A stretch of DNA of 64,000 nucleotides from Paracoccaceae bacterium (GTDB lineage Bacteria > Pseudomonadota > Alphaproteobacteria > Rhodobacterales > Rhodobacteraceae). The notes under the pieces were generated by a model. It did not search any database. It was not told the origin of the DNA and worked only from the letters and a program-made list of their open reading frames with translations. Location of the stretch: positions 1-64,000 of the forward strand of contig JAFGTV010000040.1 of the NCBI GenBank assembly GCA_016938875.1, in the 5' to 3' direction. The translations under genes were made by a program, and so were the position numbers. Shown piece after piece: positions 63,517-64,000 of the stretch (positions are counted from its first letter, which is position 1; the number at the start of each line of letters is the position of its first letter).

Positions 63517-63855
63517 ATGTTGATCTACAAGATTTTCCGCCGCGCTGAATGGGACGCCTTTCGTCAGGCGGGCCGCAGCGATGGCGCGCCGGTGGATTTG
63601 GCCGATGGCTATATTCACCTGTCCACCGCCGAACAGGTGACCGGAACCGCCGCCCTGCATTTCGCGGGCCAAAGCGATCTGGTGCTGGTCGCGCTGAGCG
63701 TTGCGGCGCTGGGCGATGCGCTGAAATGGGAACCCTCGCGCGGGGGGGCGCTGTTTCCCCACCTTTACCGGCCACTGGTGATCGGCGATGTGGTCTGGGA
63801 CAAGTCGTTGCCGCTGGGGGCCACGGGCCACATCTTTCCCGAGGGCGTCGTATGA
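63517..63855 (+). CDS. DUF952 protein
   Basis: 112 residues. The block [34 protein letters not shown] and the C-terminal [21 protein letters not shown] are the DUF952 signatures, with IHLST and PHLYR. DUF952 proteins are often found beside pyrD in Rhodobacteraceae, as here. Function unknown. It overlaps pyrD by four bases. Confidence 0.85.
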   Translation: MLIYKIFRRAEWDAFRQAGRSDGAPVDLADGYIHLSTAEQVTGTAALHFAGQSDLVLVALSVAALGDALKWEPSRGGALFPHLYRPLVIGDVVWDKSLPLGATGHIFPEGVV

Positions 63856-64000
63856 CCCCGCTGGAGCGCTTGGGCCTGGCCGCGCTGCACCGCATGGACC
63901 CCGAGCGGGCGCATACCCTGTCGCTGGCGGCGCTAAAGGCGGGGGTGGTGCCGTTGTCCGGCACGATCACCACGCTGCGGCTGGCAACGCAGCTGGCCGG
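63852..64000 (+). CDS. pyrD: Dihydroorotate dehydrogenase, N-terminal part (cut by window end)
   Basis: Only the first ~49 residues are visible. [31 protein letters not shown] is the characteristic membrane-binding N-terminal helix pair of class 2 (PyrD, quinone-dependent) enzymes. Its ATG overlaps the DUF952 stop as ATGA. The gene continues beyond 64000. Confidence 0.82.
   Translation, partial: MTPLERLGLAALHRMDPERAHTLSLAALKAGVVPLSGTITTLRLATQLA

Overview
The window is high-GC DNA with protein families and gene neighbourhoods typical of an alphaproteobacterium of the Rhodobacteraceae (Roseobacter group): choXWV-betIBA choline genes, a VPLPA-CTERM surface protein, an ScfR/PccR-like motif in front of prpE, a Fur/Mur-like box in front of a putative manganese transporter, and an acyl-CoA dehydrogenase of the ~590-residue DmdC-like type. 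The assignment rests on recognised protein families, not on a database search. No rRNA, tRNA, CRISPR array or insertion sequence was recognised.

Layout. (1) 1-506 is a gene-free leader. (2) 507-12429 is part of an exopolysaccharide (EPS) locus: secretion-type AAA ATPase, Wzz-like chain-length protein, tyrosine autokinase and GT2 glycosyltransferase on the plus strand, a rhomboid protease, a nucleotide-sugar pair (glucose-1-phosphate cytidylyltransferase and an SDR), then a minus-strand group of C-methyltransferase, glycosyltransferase, UDP-galactopyranose-mutase-like flavoprotein and a second SDR. (3) 12750-20733 is a choline uptake and glycine betaine synthesis island (choV, choW, choX / betI, betB, betA) with a class V aminotransferase. 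(4) 20905-22110 is L-2-hydroxyglutarate oxidase. (5) 22281-30619 returns to surface polysaccharide functions: a VPLPA-CTERM protein, a small membrane protein, a mini-protein with a Tat-like motif coupled to a GMC oxidoreductase, an FrhB-type iron-sulfur protein, an O-antigen ligase/polymerase, a GT4 glycosyltransferase and a sulfotransferase. The three genes at 507-3896 match the ATPase / chain-length / tyrosine-kinase trio that accompanies exosortases, and the VPLPA-CTERM protein is the expected substrate, but no exosortase is visible here.

(6) 30851-38165 is core and regulatory: a DsrE-like periplasmic protein, cytochrome b561, an alpha/beta hydrolase, glyA, NAD kinase, and a soluble hybrid histidine kinase overlapping a sigma-54 response regulator. 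(7) 38283-40178 is prpE. (8) 40495-45021 is a compact nucleoside salvage operon cdd-deoA-deoB-add-upp. (9) 45088-49627 holds a SPOR protein, an M48-like protein that lacks its metal site, an acyl-CoA synthetase and a small sulfotransferase. (10) 49661-57038 is a minus-strand fatty-acid oxidation cluster (fadJ, thiolase, GST, a small RHH-like protein, acyl-CoA dehydrogenase, two tandem MerR regulators). (11) 57106-64000 has the putative Mn transporter, two thioesterases, a MATE exporter, an AstE/AspA-type deacylase, a 5'-nucleotidase, a DUF952 protein and the start of pyrD.

Links between modules: the EPS modules probably build, modify (methyl branches, sulfate, redox chemistry) and export one surface polymer. 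Choline is imported by ChoXWV and oxidised by BetA and BetB under BetI, whose likely operator lies between choX and betI. The fad cluster is probably governed by the adjacent MerR pair through a palindrome between them.
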